Positions 27,930-37,559 of a stretch of 64,000 nt of DNA are shown here, in pieces. Made by a program: the position numbers and the translations under genes. Numbering within the stretch: position 1 is the first letter of the stretch; each line of letters starts with the position of its first letter. Below the pieces are notes generated by a model, which was not told the origin of the DNA, ran no database searches, and was given only the letters and a program-made list of their open reading frames with translations. Source of the stretch: G963422445 sp963422445 (lineage in GTDB: Bacteria; Pseudomonadota; Alphaproteobacteria; Thalassobaculales; Thalassobaculaceae); assembly GCA_963422445.2 (NCBI GenBank), contig OY729512.2:2356001-2420000 (forward strand), written 5' to 3'.

Positions 27930-29105
27930 ATGAATCTCGACAAATGCATCAACCTTGAAGATCTGCAGGTCTTGGCCAAAAAACGGCTGCCGAAACTGAT
28001 CTACGATTTCATCGAAGGCGGCGTCGACGACGAACAGGGGCTTGCACGCAACGAAAACGCCTATGCCGCGCGGATGTTGGTGCCCCGCTACATGGTCGAT
28101 ATCTCGATGCTCGATCAGTCGACAACGGTGTTCGGCCGCAGCTATTCGAGCCCCTATGGCATCGCGCCGACCGGTGGTATCGGCAACTATCGCCGTGGCG
28201 GCGACATGATGCTGGCCCGGGCAGCTCGCGATGCCAACATTCCCTTCATCATGTCGGGCGCGGCCACGGCGTCAATGGAAGAAATGGCGCGGGTGGCTCC
28301 GGAGCATGGGTGGTATCAGCTCTATTCCGCGAAAGACCGCGCGATTTCGGATGACATGATCCGGCGTGCGTCCGGTCTGGGGATTCCGGCGCTGGTGGTG
28401 ACAGTTGACGTTCCGGCCCCGGCCAACCGGGAACGGAATCGGCGTAACGGTTTCGGGCGCCCTCTCAAGCTATCGCTGGGCACCCGGCTCGATGCGCTGC
28501 GGCGGCCCCTTTGGCTCAAGGACTATCTGTTCCATGGCGTTGCCATGTTGGAAAACTGGCAGCCTTATGCGCCCAGCGGGGCCAGTGCTCTCGCCGTCGG
28601 CGAGTTCGTCGCCGACCAGATGCCGTCGCCGCCGACCTGGGCAGATATCGAACGCTTTCGCGAACTCTGGCCGCGAACACTCATCCTGAAGGGTGTCATG
28701 CGCGTCGACGACGCCGTCAGAGCAGCGGACCTGGGCGTTGACGGACTGATCGTTTCGAATCACGGCGCCCGACAACTCGACCGGGCGCCGGCGCCACTGG
28801 ATGTTCTGCCGGCACTCGATGCGGCCGTCGGCGAGCGTTTGACGTTGATGCTTGATGGTGGAATCCGCCGCGGTGCCGATATCCTGATCGCAATCGCGGC
28901 TGGTGCGAGGTTCGTGTTCATGGGGCGTCCGACACTGTATGGCGCCGTTGCCGGCGGCAGTGCCGGAGCGAACAAGGCCATCGCCATTCTTCGGGACGAG
29001 ATCAACAAGGTCATGGGGCAGATCGGCTGCCCGGATCTCGATCAGCTCGGGCCGGAATTCCTGCACTGGGAAGACACCGGCAGAGGACGCAATTTCCCGG
29101 TCTGA
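27930..29105 (+). CDS. FMN-dependent alpha-hydroxyacid dehydrogenase/oxidase
   Basis: The 391-residue TIM-barrel flavoenzyme oxidises L-2-hydroxyacids such as lactate, glycolate or mandelate to 2-oxoacids. Marks are LPKLIYDFIEGGVDDEQGLA at the N-terminus, YGIAPTGGIGNYRRGGD, the substrate-binding WYQLYSAKD, LVVTVDVPAPANRERNRRNG, then the catalytic SNHGARQLDRAPAPL with its His and Arg, and the phosphate-binding LDGGIRRGADILIAIAAGA. SNHGGRQ is usual. Here the second glycine is alanine. The ATG at 27930 follows GGAG. No coupled lactate permease or regulator is present. Confidence 0.9.
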   Translation: MNLDKCINLEDLQVLAKKRLPKLIYDFIEGGVDDEQGLARNENAYAARMLVPRYMVDISMLDQSTTVFGRSYSSPYGIAPTGGIGNYRRGGDMMLARAARDANIPFIMSGAATASMEEMARVAPEHGWYQLYSAKDRAISDDMIRRASGLGIPALVVTVDVPAPANRERNRRNGFGRPLKLSLGTRLDALRRPLWLKDYLFHGVAMLENWQPYAPSGASALAVGEFVADQMPSPPTWADIERFRELWPRTLILKGVMRVDDAVRAADLGVDGLIVSNHGARQLDRAPAPLDVLPALDAAVGERLTLMLDGGIRRGADILIAIAAGARFVFMGRPTLYGAVAGGSAGANKAIAILRDEINKVMGQIGCPDLDQLGPEFLHWEDTGRGRNFPV

Positions 29106-29134
29106 GCGGTCTCGCGACGGTCCGTGGCGTGAAC

Positions 29135-31624
29135 TCAGAATCGGCGCAGCAGACGGTCTATGTAATCAAGTTCAAGGACTGGCCGATGGCGGTCGCCAGA
29201 TCGGCGCTGCAACTCATGGATGATTTCACGCGCCTTCTGAAAGTCCGATTTCGTGGGAAGTCCGACCGTCCCGGTATCGGTGTACCCGTCGCCGAGCCGT
29301 CTGCGGTTGAACGGGTCGCGGCCGGGCAATCTGCCACCACTCTGGCCGTCGACCGTGGTAAAGCCTCTGCCGTCCTTCCCGCCGAATTCCGACAGGGACC
29401 GGGCGCCATCCATCAGTGCTCCGACGGCATCCGATTGTGACCCGACCGCGTTGCCGGGCCGCGCCTCGCGGAGAAATCCGGACGCCTTGCCCATGAACTG
29501 GTCCGCTTGGCCGAACTCTCCCGGAACCTGATCGAACATCTCACCGATCCGGTCCATGAATTCCCCGAGCCGGCGCCGCAATTGCTCTTGCAGGTGGGCA
29601 AGCTCGGCGCTTGTCATCCGTGAGCGTTGCTGACCGGCCCGCTGTTGCTGTTGATCCCCCTGCTCGGATTGCGGATCGCGCTGCTGATTGTCCATCATGA
29701 ACTGTTGGTAGCTCCGGTCCATCAGCGACTGCTGCTCGCGCGCCATTCGACCGAGTTGATTCACCAGATCTTGGGCAGCGGCCTGCTGCGGCGAAAGCGA
29801 CGGGTGGCCCATCCGCAGATTTTCCATCATTTCTTGCAATTGCGAGAGCATGTCGCGGGCCATGTCACGGGCGCCGCCCTGTGCCATGTCACGCATGCGC
29901 TGCATCATGTCGCGCAGGTCTCGCTGATCGAGCATCTCGTTTCCGGACTGCCACTGTTGCGGCTGTTTGGCCGCCTGTTCAGCCATTGCCCGCAGATAAT
30001 TGCCGATCGCGGATTCGAGTTGGTTCATCAAATGCTGAATTTTGTTGTCGTTGGCATCGCCCGCCAATGCCTCTTGCAGACGGCGTTCGAGTTCACGCAG
30101 TCGATCGAGCGCGGTCGCGATCTCCCCGTCCTCGATTCGCAGAGCAACGTTCCAAAGCAGTTTCGTGACGGACCTATCCTCACTGCCGTCCTTGTTCAGC
30201 AGCAGTCGGGTGGCAGCCGACTTCAGACCCATGAATGCCACGGTGTCATGGGTATACTGGTGCGGCCGGACCGCAAGCGTCATGACGATCTTGGCGATGT
30301 CCTGCTTGCTGTCCGGGTCAGCGACCAGACGTTTCCGCTGTTCGACGACAGCGCGGGCCACCGGGTGGTGAAAAATCCGCTCGGGCAGTGTTGTGTCCAG
30401 CGGGTCGGACAAACCAGTCTGACCGATTTCGTCAGTCGTTTCCAGAATGATCCGGACAGCTTGTCCTGCCCAGGGATGGGCGGTCAGGTCGCTGAAACTG
30501 CGGCCGGTGACCTCGGGTCTGCCGACACCCGGTACCGGCATCGGAACTTCGATCGCCTCGTCGCCCTCGACCGTTCCGTTCTCCGCGAGTTTGTTGATCG
30601 TGGCTTTGGCGCCGACGATGCCATAGTCGTCGCTCGCCAGGTATCGGATCTGCAGGGCGTCGCGCTGGGTCGCCGACGGCGCCTCCACGAAATCGATGTC
30701 CGGGCGCAAGTCCGGAATGACCGAGATAGCCCAGCGTCCCAGTTCGGTACCGGTCTGGCGCACGGCGAGACCGAGACTGGACTCAATATCCAGCTCGAGG
30801 CGGAAGCTGTCGTTACCGATGGCCTCGAACCTCTGTATCTGATCAGCGCGATTGGGTCGTTGAAGTAGAAGATCCGGAGCGCCGGATCCGCCGGACACGG
30901 CGGCTAACAGACGGCTATTGACGGGGACCATGACAGTCGCCGATTCGGCCATGTTGGCCGCTAGCCTTGTGAGCAGGACCGGCGGCTGGTCGGTATAGGC
31001 TGGCGCACTGATCCAGACATCAAGCGATGCCGGTACTACAATATTGGCTTTCGAAAAGTCCGGCACGACAGCGGCATGCAACCGGGCAACGGGTTCGTTC
31101 CATGCCACGGTCACGGCGATGACAAGGGTGACGCCGAGACCGGCTCTGATCGCAAAGCGATCTAGGTAAGACAGGACCGGACGCGGTCCGCCTGACCGCA
31201 GTTGCAGGTTGCTGGAAATCATCCGTTGCTGAAACGCATTCCACAACAGACGGGTTCTCGGGTCGGCGCTGTTCGCGAGCCGGTCCGTGAGCGCTGTCAG
31301 CGGCCGATGCGACAGACCGCTTGCCGATTCGAGGCGCCGCCGGGTCGCGGTTTCGTCTGGCATATGGAAACGCACGACCGCGAGGCGCAGGGTCCATAGC
31401 AGGGCGATCAGAAGAAGTCCCAGAACGCCAGCGTGGATCCAGCCGCCAAAAACCTGTCCGATCCATTGCGGGATTCCGAGAAGGCCGGCGGCAAGGATGC
31501 CGGCACCAACCGCGACAGCCGGCGTCGCGGCAACCCAGAACGCCTCGTACACCAATGACAGGCGGGCTAGAAGGTGTTTGAACCGGTAGCCGGGCGAACG
31601 CAGAAATCTGCCTGAACTTTCCAT
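29135..31624 (-). CDS. TIGR02302 / DUF4175 family membrane protein
   Basis: The 829-residue protein has two N-terminal membrane helices (about 31-52 and 64-84) and a third near 160-177. A long periplasmic region follows, with a C-terminal part that is very rich in Gln, Met and Arg (about 565-700, with RMRDMAQGGARDMARDMLSQ) and likely forms extended helices. This is the alphaproteobacterial TIGR02302 family, normally found divergent from ftsE and next to lysA, and its function is unknown. The gene order here is the usual one except that lysA is absent. The ATG at 31624 is the only sensible start. Confidence 0.9.
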   Translation of the reverse strand: MESSGRFLRSPGYRFKHLLARLSLVYEAFWVAATPAVAVGAGILAAGLLGIPQWIGQVFGGWIHAGVLGLLLIALLWTLRLAVVRFHMPDETATRRRLESASGLSHRPLTALTDRLANSADPRTRLLWNAFQQRMISSNLQLRSGGPRPVLSYLDRFAIRAGLGVTLVIAVTVAWNEPVARLHAAVVPDFSKANIVVPASLDVWISAPAYTDQPPVLLTRLAANMAESATVMVPVNSRLLAAVSGGSGAPDLLLQRPNRADQIQRFEAIGNDSFRLELDIESSLGLAVRQTGTELGRWAISVIPDLRPDIDFVEAPSATQRDALQIRYLASDDYGIVGAKATINKLAENGTVEGDEAIEVPMPVPGVGRPEVTGRSFSDLTAHPWAGQAVRIILETTDEIGQTGLSDPLDTTLPERIFHHPVARAVVEQRKRLVADPDSKQDIAKIVMTLAVRPHQYTHDTVAFMGLKSAATRLLLNKDGSEDRSVTKLLWNVALRIEDGEIATALDRLRELERRLQEALAGDANDNKIQHLMNQLESAIGNYLRAMAEQAAKQPQQWQSGNEMLDQRDLRDMMQRMRDMAQGGARDMARDMLSQLQEMMENLRMGHPSLSPQQAAAQDLVNQLGRMAREQQSLMDRSYQQFMMDNQQRDPQSEQGDQQQQRAGQQRSRMTSAELAHLQEQLRRRLGEFMDRIGEMFDQVPGEFGQADQFMGKASGFLREARPGNAVGSQSDAVGALMDGARSLSEFGGKDGRGFTTVDGQSGGRLPGRDPFNRRRLGDGYTDTGTVGLPTKSDFQKAREIIHELQRRSGDRHRPVLELDYIDRLLRRF

Positions 31625-31850
31625 TACGGTCCTGTTGCCGTTGCTTCGATACAGTGTCGCGCTATCGGTTCTTCCAGGTCAAGTTTCGCATGCCCTCATG
31701 TCACCGGAACAGCAGACGTTCGGAGCGCCTGTGGCGCGGGCAGGGAACCCGGCGGTTCGTTCTGCCCGGTTTTCATCTTGTTGGACAGGTTCTATGATCC
31801 AGTCGGGTCGCGGTTCGATGCGGCTGCAGCATCGGAAAGGTTGAGCCGAG

Positions 31851-32576
31851 GTGATACGCTTCGAGGATGTGGACATGCGGTATGCGGGCGGGCCGTTGAT
31901 CCTTGGCGGCGTGAATTTCACGATTCAGCCATCGACGTTCCATTTTCTGACCGGTGAAAGCGGCGTCGGCAAATCATCCCTTTTACGTATGATCTATCTT
32001 TCTTTGCTGCCGGCGCAGGGTCGAGTCGATATCTTCGAACAGGATACCCGGCATGTCAACCGCCGTGACCGGGTCGACATTCTCCGGCGGATCGGCATCG
32101 TGTTTCAGGACTTCCGTCTGATTGATCATCTTAGCGTGCGTGAGAACGTGGCGTTGCCGCTTCGTATCGCGGGTACGCGTGAGGCCGCGATACGCCGCCA
32201 TGTTCCGGAATTGCTTGAATGGGTCGGCTTGCAGAATCATCTGGATGTGTTGCCGCATACATTGTCTGGTGGGCAACAGCAACGGGTGGCGATCGCGAGG
32301 GCAGTGATCACGAGGCCATCCCTGTTGCTCGCGGACGAGCCGACCGGCAATGTCGACGAGCGGGTGTCCGATCGGCTGCTTCAGCTTTTCGAGGAATTGC
32401 ACCGAACCGGCACAACAGTCCTGGTTGCGACGCATGACATGACACTCGCCACCAGGTTCCTGCATCCAAAACTGGAGGTGGGTGATCGCACCCTGCGCCT
32501 CATCTCGGAGCAGAGCCACATTGCTCGAGATGCCTCGCAGCCAACACCGTCCACAAGCGCGTGGGCCACGCTGTGA
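31851..32576 (+). CDS. ftsE: Cell division ABC transporter ATP-binding protein FtsE
   Basis: FtsE binds ATP and, with FtsX, controls peptidoglycan hydrolases at the division septum. The 241-residue protein has Walker A GESGVGKSS (about residue 36), Q-loop region IGIVFQDFRLIDHLSV, signature LSGGQQQRVAIARA and Walker B LLADEPTGNVD. The FQDFRLI segment is diagnostic for FtsE rather than other ABC ATPases. The start is GTG 31851 after GCCGAG. The C-terminal 25 residues are an extension beyond the usual FtsE end. ftsX follows 10 bases later. Confidence 0.93.
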   Translation: MIRFEDVDMRYAGGPLILGGVNFTIQPSTFHFLTGESGVGKSSLLRMIYLSLLPAQGRVDIFEQDTRHVNRRDRVDILRRIGIVFQDFRLIDHLSVRENVALPLRIAGTREAAIRRHVPELLEWVGLQNHLDVLPHTLSGGQQQRVAIARAVITRPSLLLADEPTGNVDERVSDRLLQLFEELHRTGTTVLVATHDMTLATRFLHPKLEVGDRTLRLISEQSHIARDASQPTPSTSAWATL

Positions 32577-32586
32577 GGACCGGTTG

Positions 32587-33543
32587 ATGGCAAGACGGTC
32601 CCAGAACGTTCTGATCATTGGTCGCGGCGGATCGGCGGTCGGCCTCGGCTGGCTTATCGTTTCGATGGTCTATCTGGCGGTCCTGGCGTCGGCTGGCGCC
32701 TTTCGGGCGCAGTCAGTTGCCGAGCACTGGTCGCTTTCGCTCGCCGATGTCGTGACCGTGCAAGTGCCGTCCGCCGGCGTGAAGGCCGGCGAGACCACCA
32801 GGCTTGGCTCGGTGCTTGAGGTGTTACGGACATCCGACAGGATCGACGACGTGGTGATTTTCGATGCTGAACGGACGCGGAATCTGCTTGATCCCTGGAT
32901 CGGCTCCAGAGTGGTTTTCGAAGTCCCGATGCCGGTGATGATTGATGTAAGACTCGTAAAGAACAATGGACCGGATCTCGCCGCATTGCGCGACCGTCTG
33001 GATACGGTGGCACCCGGCACCGAAGTCAGCGATCACGGTCCCTGGTTGATACGGATCGCTGCGGTGACGGCGGCCGCATCTTACGGTTGCTGGCTGATCG
33101 TTCTGTTGGTCGGCACGGTTGCGGTGATTTCTATCGTGTTTGCGGTGATTGCCGGGCTGGCCGGGAATCGGGACACTGTCGCGTTGCTGCATCTCATGGG
33201 GGCCAGAGATTCCTTTGTCGCGGGGCGTTTTCAGAATTATGTCCTCAGGGTCGCATTGCCGGCCTGTGTGATCGGCGGGATCCTAGCTGCCATGACCGTG
33301 CTTGTCGTGGCGCAGATTGGCAGCGTGGCCGGACCGATGACGGCTCCCGCGACATCGGATTTCAACATACCGAGCGACTTTCAGGGTTTTTTCGGCAGCG
33401 GCATTCTCGGTGCTCCGGTCGAGTTGTTCGGGATGCAGGTTTCGCGCTGGACCGGGGTCGCGATGGTTCCGGCCGGATTCTTGTTGATCGCGGTCCTGGC
33501 GGCACGTCTCTCGGTGCTGGTCGTTCTGCGGCGTTCTGCGTGA
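32587..33543 (+). CDS. ftsX: Cell division protein FtsX-like permease
   Basis: The 318-residue protein has one helix near the N-terminus (about 17-37), an extracytoplasmic domain of about 120 residues, then three helices (about 160-195, 215-245, 290-312). This is the FtsX topology. VALLHLMGARDSFVAGRFQN matches the conserved cytoplasmic FtsX/MacB coupling segment. The extracytoplasmic loop is short and divergent, as in other alphaproteobacteria. It is co-transcribed with ftsE. Confidence 0.88.
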   Translation: MARRSQNVLIIGRGGSAVGLGWLIVSMVYLAVLASAGAFRAQSVAEHWSLSLADVVTVQVPSAGVKAGETTRLGSVLEVLRTSDRIDDVVIFDAERTRNLLDPWIGSRVVFEVPMPVMIDVRLVKNNGPDLAALRDRLDTVAPGTEVSDHGPWLIRIAAVTAAASYGCWLIVLLVGTVAVISIVFAVIAGLAGNRDTVALLHLMGARDSFVAGRFQNYVLRVALPACVIGGILAAMTVLVVAQIGSVAGPMTAPATSDFNIPSDFQGFFGSGILGAPVELFGMQVSRWTGVAMVPAGFLLIAVLAARLSVLVVLRRSA

Positions 33544-33553
33544 CAGGTGAGTC

Positions 33554-34195
33554 GTGATCCGCGCCGACGGAGGTCGCCGTCGCAAACCGCGGATTGCACG
33601 CTTCATCGTGATATCGTTCTTGATCTTGCCCCTGTTGGTCTGGTCGATCGGGTTTATGTGGTTCGTTGGTATTGTCTCGCGGGTCACGCCGGACAACCCG
33701 GCGCCGGCCGACGGCGTGGTGGTGCTGACCGGTGGCACAAAGCGATTGAGCGCCGGTTTCGACCTGCTTGCGTCTGGACGGGCCGGTCACATGCTGGTTT
33801 CCGGTGTCAATACCGAGGTCAGCCGCGCCCAACTCCGGTCGATCATTGTTGGCAAGGGCGAAAGTGCCGGCGGCGATCTGTTCGATTGCTGTGTCGAACT
33901 CGGGTTCCTGGCACTTGATACAGAAGGCAATGCCAGGGAAGCGGCAGCCTGGGCAAAGCGGCACAATGTTCAGTCCGTGCTTCTTGTTACGAATAACTAC
34001 CACATGGCACGAAGCCTGATCGAATTTGCCCACGCCGTGCCCTGGGTGAGAATCGAACCCTACCCGGTCATTGCAACGAATGTGGTTCTTGAAGCGTGGT
34101 GGCGCTGGCCCGGTTCGGTCCGGCTTCTCGCCGTCGAGTACCACAAGTTGATTCTCGCCGGTTTGAGGGTGTTGATAACGGACGCACTGGATTGA
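33554..34195 (+). CDS. YdcF-family (DUF218) protein
   Basis: This 213-residue protein has an N-terminal membrane anchor (about 16-42) followed by the DUF218 domain: DGVVVLTGGTKRLSAGFDLL, GHMLVSGVNTEV, EGNAREAAAWAKRHNVQSVL and LVTNNYHMARSLIEF. DUF218 proteins such as SanA/ElyC relatives act in envelope integrity, and some bind S-adenosylmethionine. The GTG at 33554 follows AGGTGAG, 10 bases after the ftsX stop, so it is the third gene of the ftsEX operon. A plsC homologue often follows in relatives but does not here. Confidence 0.88.
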   Translation: MIRADGGRRRKPRIARFIVISFLILPLLVWSIGFMWFVGIVSRVTPDNPAPADGVVVLTGGTKRLSAGFDLLASGRAGHMLVSGVNTEVSRAQLRSIIVGKGESAGGDLFDCCVELGFLALDTEGNAREAAAWAKRHNVQSVLLVTNNYHMARSLIEFAHAVPWVRIEPYPVIATNVVLEAWWRWPGSVRLLAVEYHKLILAGLRVLITDALD

Positions 34196-34219
34196 CGGGA
34201 CATTTTCTGATTGTCAGGG

Positions 34220-34248
34220 TTGCAGGATGCGGTCCGTTTGGCTATAAA
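34220..34248 (+). promoter_or_regulatory. Putative sigma70-type promoter for nrdJ
   Basis: TTGCAG at 34220-34225 and TATAAA at 34243-34248 are separated by 17 bases, 39 bases before the nrdJ ATG. The fit to the -35/-10 consensus is good for a high-GC genome. There is not enough leader for a cobalamin riboswitch. Confidence 0.5.
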
Positions 34249-34286
34249 AACAAAAGACGAACATGTAACATTATCGAGACGTGACC

Positions 34287-36554
34287 ATGAAATCGCTGGA
34301 GCCGATCTCCAACCAGATCTGGGATCTGAAATACCGTCTCAAGGATTCCGACGGGACGCCATCGGACCGCACGGTGTCGGACACTTGGCGCCGGGTTGCG
34401 GCCGCGCTTTCCGAGGCCGAACCGGAGGCTGCGTTTTGGCGGGAGCGGTTTTATGGGGTGATGGAAGATTTCCGGTTCCTGCCGGCCGGACGTATCGTTG
34501 CCGGTGCCGGAACCGACCGGAACGTGACCCTATTCAACTGTTTTGTCATGGGGACCATACCCGACGATCTGTCGGGTATATTCGATGCCTTGCGCGAGGC
34601 CGCGGTGACGATGCAGCAGGGCGGCGGAATCGGTTACGATTTTTCGACGCTGCGTCCGAACGGAGCGCTGGTCCACGGTGTTGCCGCCGATGCATCCGGC
34701 CCCTTGTCATTCATGGATGTCTGGGACTCGATGTGCCGGACCATCATGAGCGCCGGGTCGCGCCGGGGCGCAATGATGGCGACCTTGCGATGCGATCATC
34801 CCGATATCGCGGCGTTCATCGCGGCGAAGAAGGACGCGGCCCGGCTGCGCATGTTCAACCTTTCAGTTCTGGTCACCGACTCCTTCATGCGAGCGGTCGA
34901 TGCCGACGAGCCCTGGGATCTGGTTTTCGACGGCACTGTCTACCGCACTGTGCAGGCCCTCGATCTGTGGGACCAAATCATGCAGGCGACTTACGATACG
35001 GCAGAACCCGGCGTGATTTTCATCGACCGGATCAACCAGCGCAACAACCTTGCGTATTGCGAGACGATCGCCGCCACAAATCCCTGCGGCGAACAGCCGT
35101 TGCCGCCCTATGGCGCCTGCCTGCTTGGTTCGATCAATCTCGCCCGGCTGGTCACGCACCCGTTCGAGGCCGAAGCCGCCCTTGATCTTGACGTCTTGCA
35201 GGCGCTTGTGCCGGTGGCGGTCAGGATGCTGGACAATGTTATCGATATTTCGCAGTTCCCGCTGCCGGAACAGCACAACGAGGCGTTGACAAAGCGGCGC
35301 ATCGGCCTCGGGGTCACCGGGCTGGCCGACGCGCTGATCATGTGCGGGGTCCGCTACGGGTCGGCGGAAGCCGTGCGACTGGTCGAGGCCTGGATGCGAC
35401 AGCTGCGCGATACCGCTTATCGGGCGTCGGTTGACCTTGCGCGCGAAAAGGGGGCCTTCCCGCTGTTCGACCCCGACCGTTATCTTGCCGGCGAGGTGGT
35501 TGCCGAATTGCCGGAGGACATCCGGGCCGGTATCCAGAGCGATGGCATCCGAAATGCCCTGCTGACGTCAATTGCGCCCACCGGAACGATTTCCTTGCTT
35601 GCCGATAATGTGTCCTCGGGCCTGGAGCCGGTATTCGCTTTCAATTACGACCGTACCGTGCTCGCGTCGGACGGCACCAGACACCGCGAACCGGTGAGCG
35701 ATTACGCTTACCGGTTGTTCCGCCGGACGTATGGCGAGGCGGCGCCGTTGTCCGACGCTTTCGTCGATGCCCAGACCTTGCGGCCGGAGGATCATGTGGT
35801 CATGCAGGCGGCGGTTCAGAAATACGTCGACAGCGCAATCTCGAAGACCATCAATTGCCCGGAAGGCATAGAGTTCACGGCATTCAAGGACGTTTACCGC
35901 GCGGCCTACGAGGCCGGTTGCAAGGGGTGTACAACCTATCGGCCGAATCCGGTCACCGGGGCTATTCTGACAGTCAAACCGGAGTCCTCGGATCGAGCGG
36001 CGACGCCGAGGCGTGGCGATGGCAATGTCGTACAGATGGCGGAGCCCCTGGATCGCCCCGGGAGTTTGTCCGGGCATACCTACAAGACCAAATGGCCGGA
36101 GAGCGATCACGCGATCTATATCACGCTGAATGATATCGTGCAGGATGGCCGCTGCCGCCCCTTCGAGATCTTCATCAATTCGAAGAACATGGAGCATTAT
36201 GCCTGGACGGTCGCGCTGACCCGGATGATCAGCGCCGTGTTCCGGCGTGGCGGCGATGTGTCCTTCGTGGTCGAGGAACTGAAGGCCGTTTTCGATCCGC
36301 GCGGCGGTGCCTGGATGAACCAGCGTTATGTTCCGTCATTGTTGGCCGCCATCGGCGAAGTGATCGAACGGCACATGGTTGCAATCGGGTTTCTGAAGGA
36401 TCCGAACACTCTTGAGATGACCTTCGAGGCTGGTTTCCCGAAAGCCGCTGCGGCCGCTGGACCTGGCCAGTGCCCGCAATGCGGTTCGGCCGGTGTGTTG
36501 CAGCAGGAAGGCTGCGACCTGTGCACGGCTTGCGGCTATTCGAAATGCGGTTAG
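34287..36554 (+). CDS. nrdJ: Adenosylcobalamin-dependent (class II) ribonucleotide reductase
   Basis: The enzyme reduces ribonucleotides to deoxyribonucleotides with coenzyme B12 and works with or without oxygen. The 755-residue protein has FNCFVMGTIPDD, GGGIGYDFSTLRP, the active-site loop NPCGEQPLPPYGACLLGSIN with its catalytic Cys, and LLTSIAPTGTISLLADNVSS. The TSCPD domain (about 605-690) and a C-terminal cysteine-rich zinc or redox tail (CPQC, CDLC, CGYSKCG) complete the B12-type architecture. I chose the ATG at 34287. A GTG two codons earlier is equally possible. It has no ATP-cone domain. Confidence 0.95.
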   Translation: MKSLEPISNQIWDLKYRLKDSDGTPSDRTVSDTWRRVAAALSEAEPEAAFWRERFYGVMEDFRFLPAGRIVAGAGTDRNVTLFNCFVMGTIPDDLSGIFDALREAAVTMQQGGGIGYDFSTLRPNGALVHGVAADASGPLSFMDVWDSMCRTIMSAGSRRGAMMATLRCDHPDIAAFIAAKKDAARLRMFNLSVLVTDSFMRAVDADEPWDLVFDGTVYRTVQALDLWDQIMQATYDTAEPGVIFIDRINQRNNLAYCETIAATNPCGEQPLPPYGACLLGSINLARLVTHPFEAEAALDLDVLQALVPVAVRMLDNVIDISQFPLPEQHNEALTKRRIGLGVTGLADALIMCGVRYGSAEAVRLVEAWMRQLRDTAYRASVDLAREKGAFPLFDPDRYLAGEVVAELPEDIRAGIQSDGIRNALLTSIAPTGTISLLADNVSSGLEPVFAFNYDRTVLASDGTRHREPVSDYAYRLFRRTYGEAAPLSDAFVDAQTLRPEDHVVMQAAVQKYVDSAISKTINCPEGIEFTAFKDVYRAAYEAGCKGCTTYRPNPVTGAILTVKPESSDRAATPRRGDGNVVQMAEPLDRPGSLSGHTYKTKWPESDHAIYITLNDIVQDGRCRPFEIFINSKNMEHYAWTVALTRMISAVFRRGGDVSFVVEELKAVFDPRGGAWMNQRYVPSLLAAIGEVIERHMVAIGFLKDPNTLEMTFEAGFPKAAAAAGPGQCPQCGSAGVLQQEGCDLCTACGYSKCG

Positions 36555-36601
36555 CGTCGGGAAGGCTCCATCGGATTTCCTGATTCTCACTCAAGCTAAG
36601 C

Positions 36602-37519
36602 TCAATTTGAGTAGCCTCTCCGGCATCGGCGGTGTCGCAGCGCCACGTAGACCAGTCCGGGGATGATCTCGGGCAGGTCGAAGCGGCGATTGACCCGGTC
36701 CACGACCTCCGCGAGATAGCGCTGGGCGTACTTGGGGCGAACCGCATCACAGGTGCCGCGCAACGCCGTCTTGATGTTGCTGAGAATCGTGTTCACTCAA
36801 CGAAACTCGGGACGCTCGACCGCGGCTTTCCCGTCGCCGGTCACCATCGGCTCATGCACGCAGCCTGCCGCGGTCACGCCATTGAAGCAGGCCAGCCCAT
36901 CGCAGAGCACCTGCGTGCCCGGACCCAGGTGCTGCTGCGCCCAGGCGGCGACTTCAGTGAGACGGAAGCCCTCGACTCTCGACCACGGTGAGCGTCACGC
37001 GCACGGATGTCCCTGCTCATTGGTCTCGACCGCGGCGACGAACGGGGTCTTGCCGGGCGCGCCCGGCCCGCGCTTGCCCCCGAGACAGGCATCGTCGCGT
37101 TGGACCGACCCGCCGAGCGGGTGCTCCCGGCCTCGCTCCATCATCACCTGCATCAGCTTGTGGTGCATGCGCTAGGCGGCGTTGTCGGAGCTGCCAGGTT
37201 GGCGGTGCAGCGTCGCAGAGCCCCCTTCTTGCCCTGGGTCATGAAGTAGAGGCCCTGGAACCACACCGTGAGCGGGCGCTTGGTGGAGTCGAAGATGGTG
37301 CCCGCGGTCATTGAGGTCTGGCGATGGCAGCGGTTGCACTGCTGGAGCTTTCGGGTGTTCAACTGACAGCACCGATCATGGGCGCAGTGTGGGCACAGAA
37401 AGCCGTTCGGCCATCGCCATTGTAAAGAGGGCATCGAAACACTGATTTTCGCTGCCGTAGAGGGAGAGGAACACGTTGAGGCTGATTTCTTTCTGGAACT
37501 ACACTGGGTTGCGCGCCAT
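36602..37519 (-). pseudogene. IS1595-family transposase, degenerate
   Basis: On the minus strand the gene starts MARNPV at 37519 but has TAG at codon 7. Successive frames then give EISLNVFLSLYGSENQCFDA, the zinc-ribbon WPNGFLCPHCAHD, RPLTVWFQGLYFMTQGKKGA, RLTEVAAWAQQHLGPGTQVL, and finally ALRGTCDAVRPKYAQRYLAE with NRRFDL. There are several frame changes in about 305 codons, so it cannot be active. It is a third lineage of IS1595 transposase in the window. Confidence 0.8.
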
Positions 37520-37559
37520 GTGAATGTCCGCTTTCTATCATCAAATGACATGGCGAACC

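Noticed and set aside
29627..30868. 413-codon plus-strand frame inside the TIGR02302 gene
   Set aside because: The minus-strand protein is a recognised family over its entire length. The plus frame shows no domain and has no ribosome site.
34196..34286. Cobalamin riboswitch upstream of nrdJ
   Set aside because: The leader is about 90 bases and already contains a promoter-like pair. It lacks space for the roughly 200-base riboswitch and shows no B12-box-like sequence.
34211..35185. 324-codon plus-strand frame at the start of nrdJ
   Set aside because: It is out of frame with nrdJ and overlaps its conserved N-terminal and central blocks. The composition is Arg/Gly-rich like other shadows.
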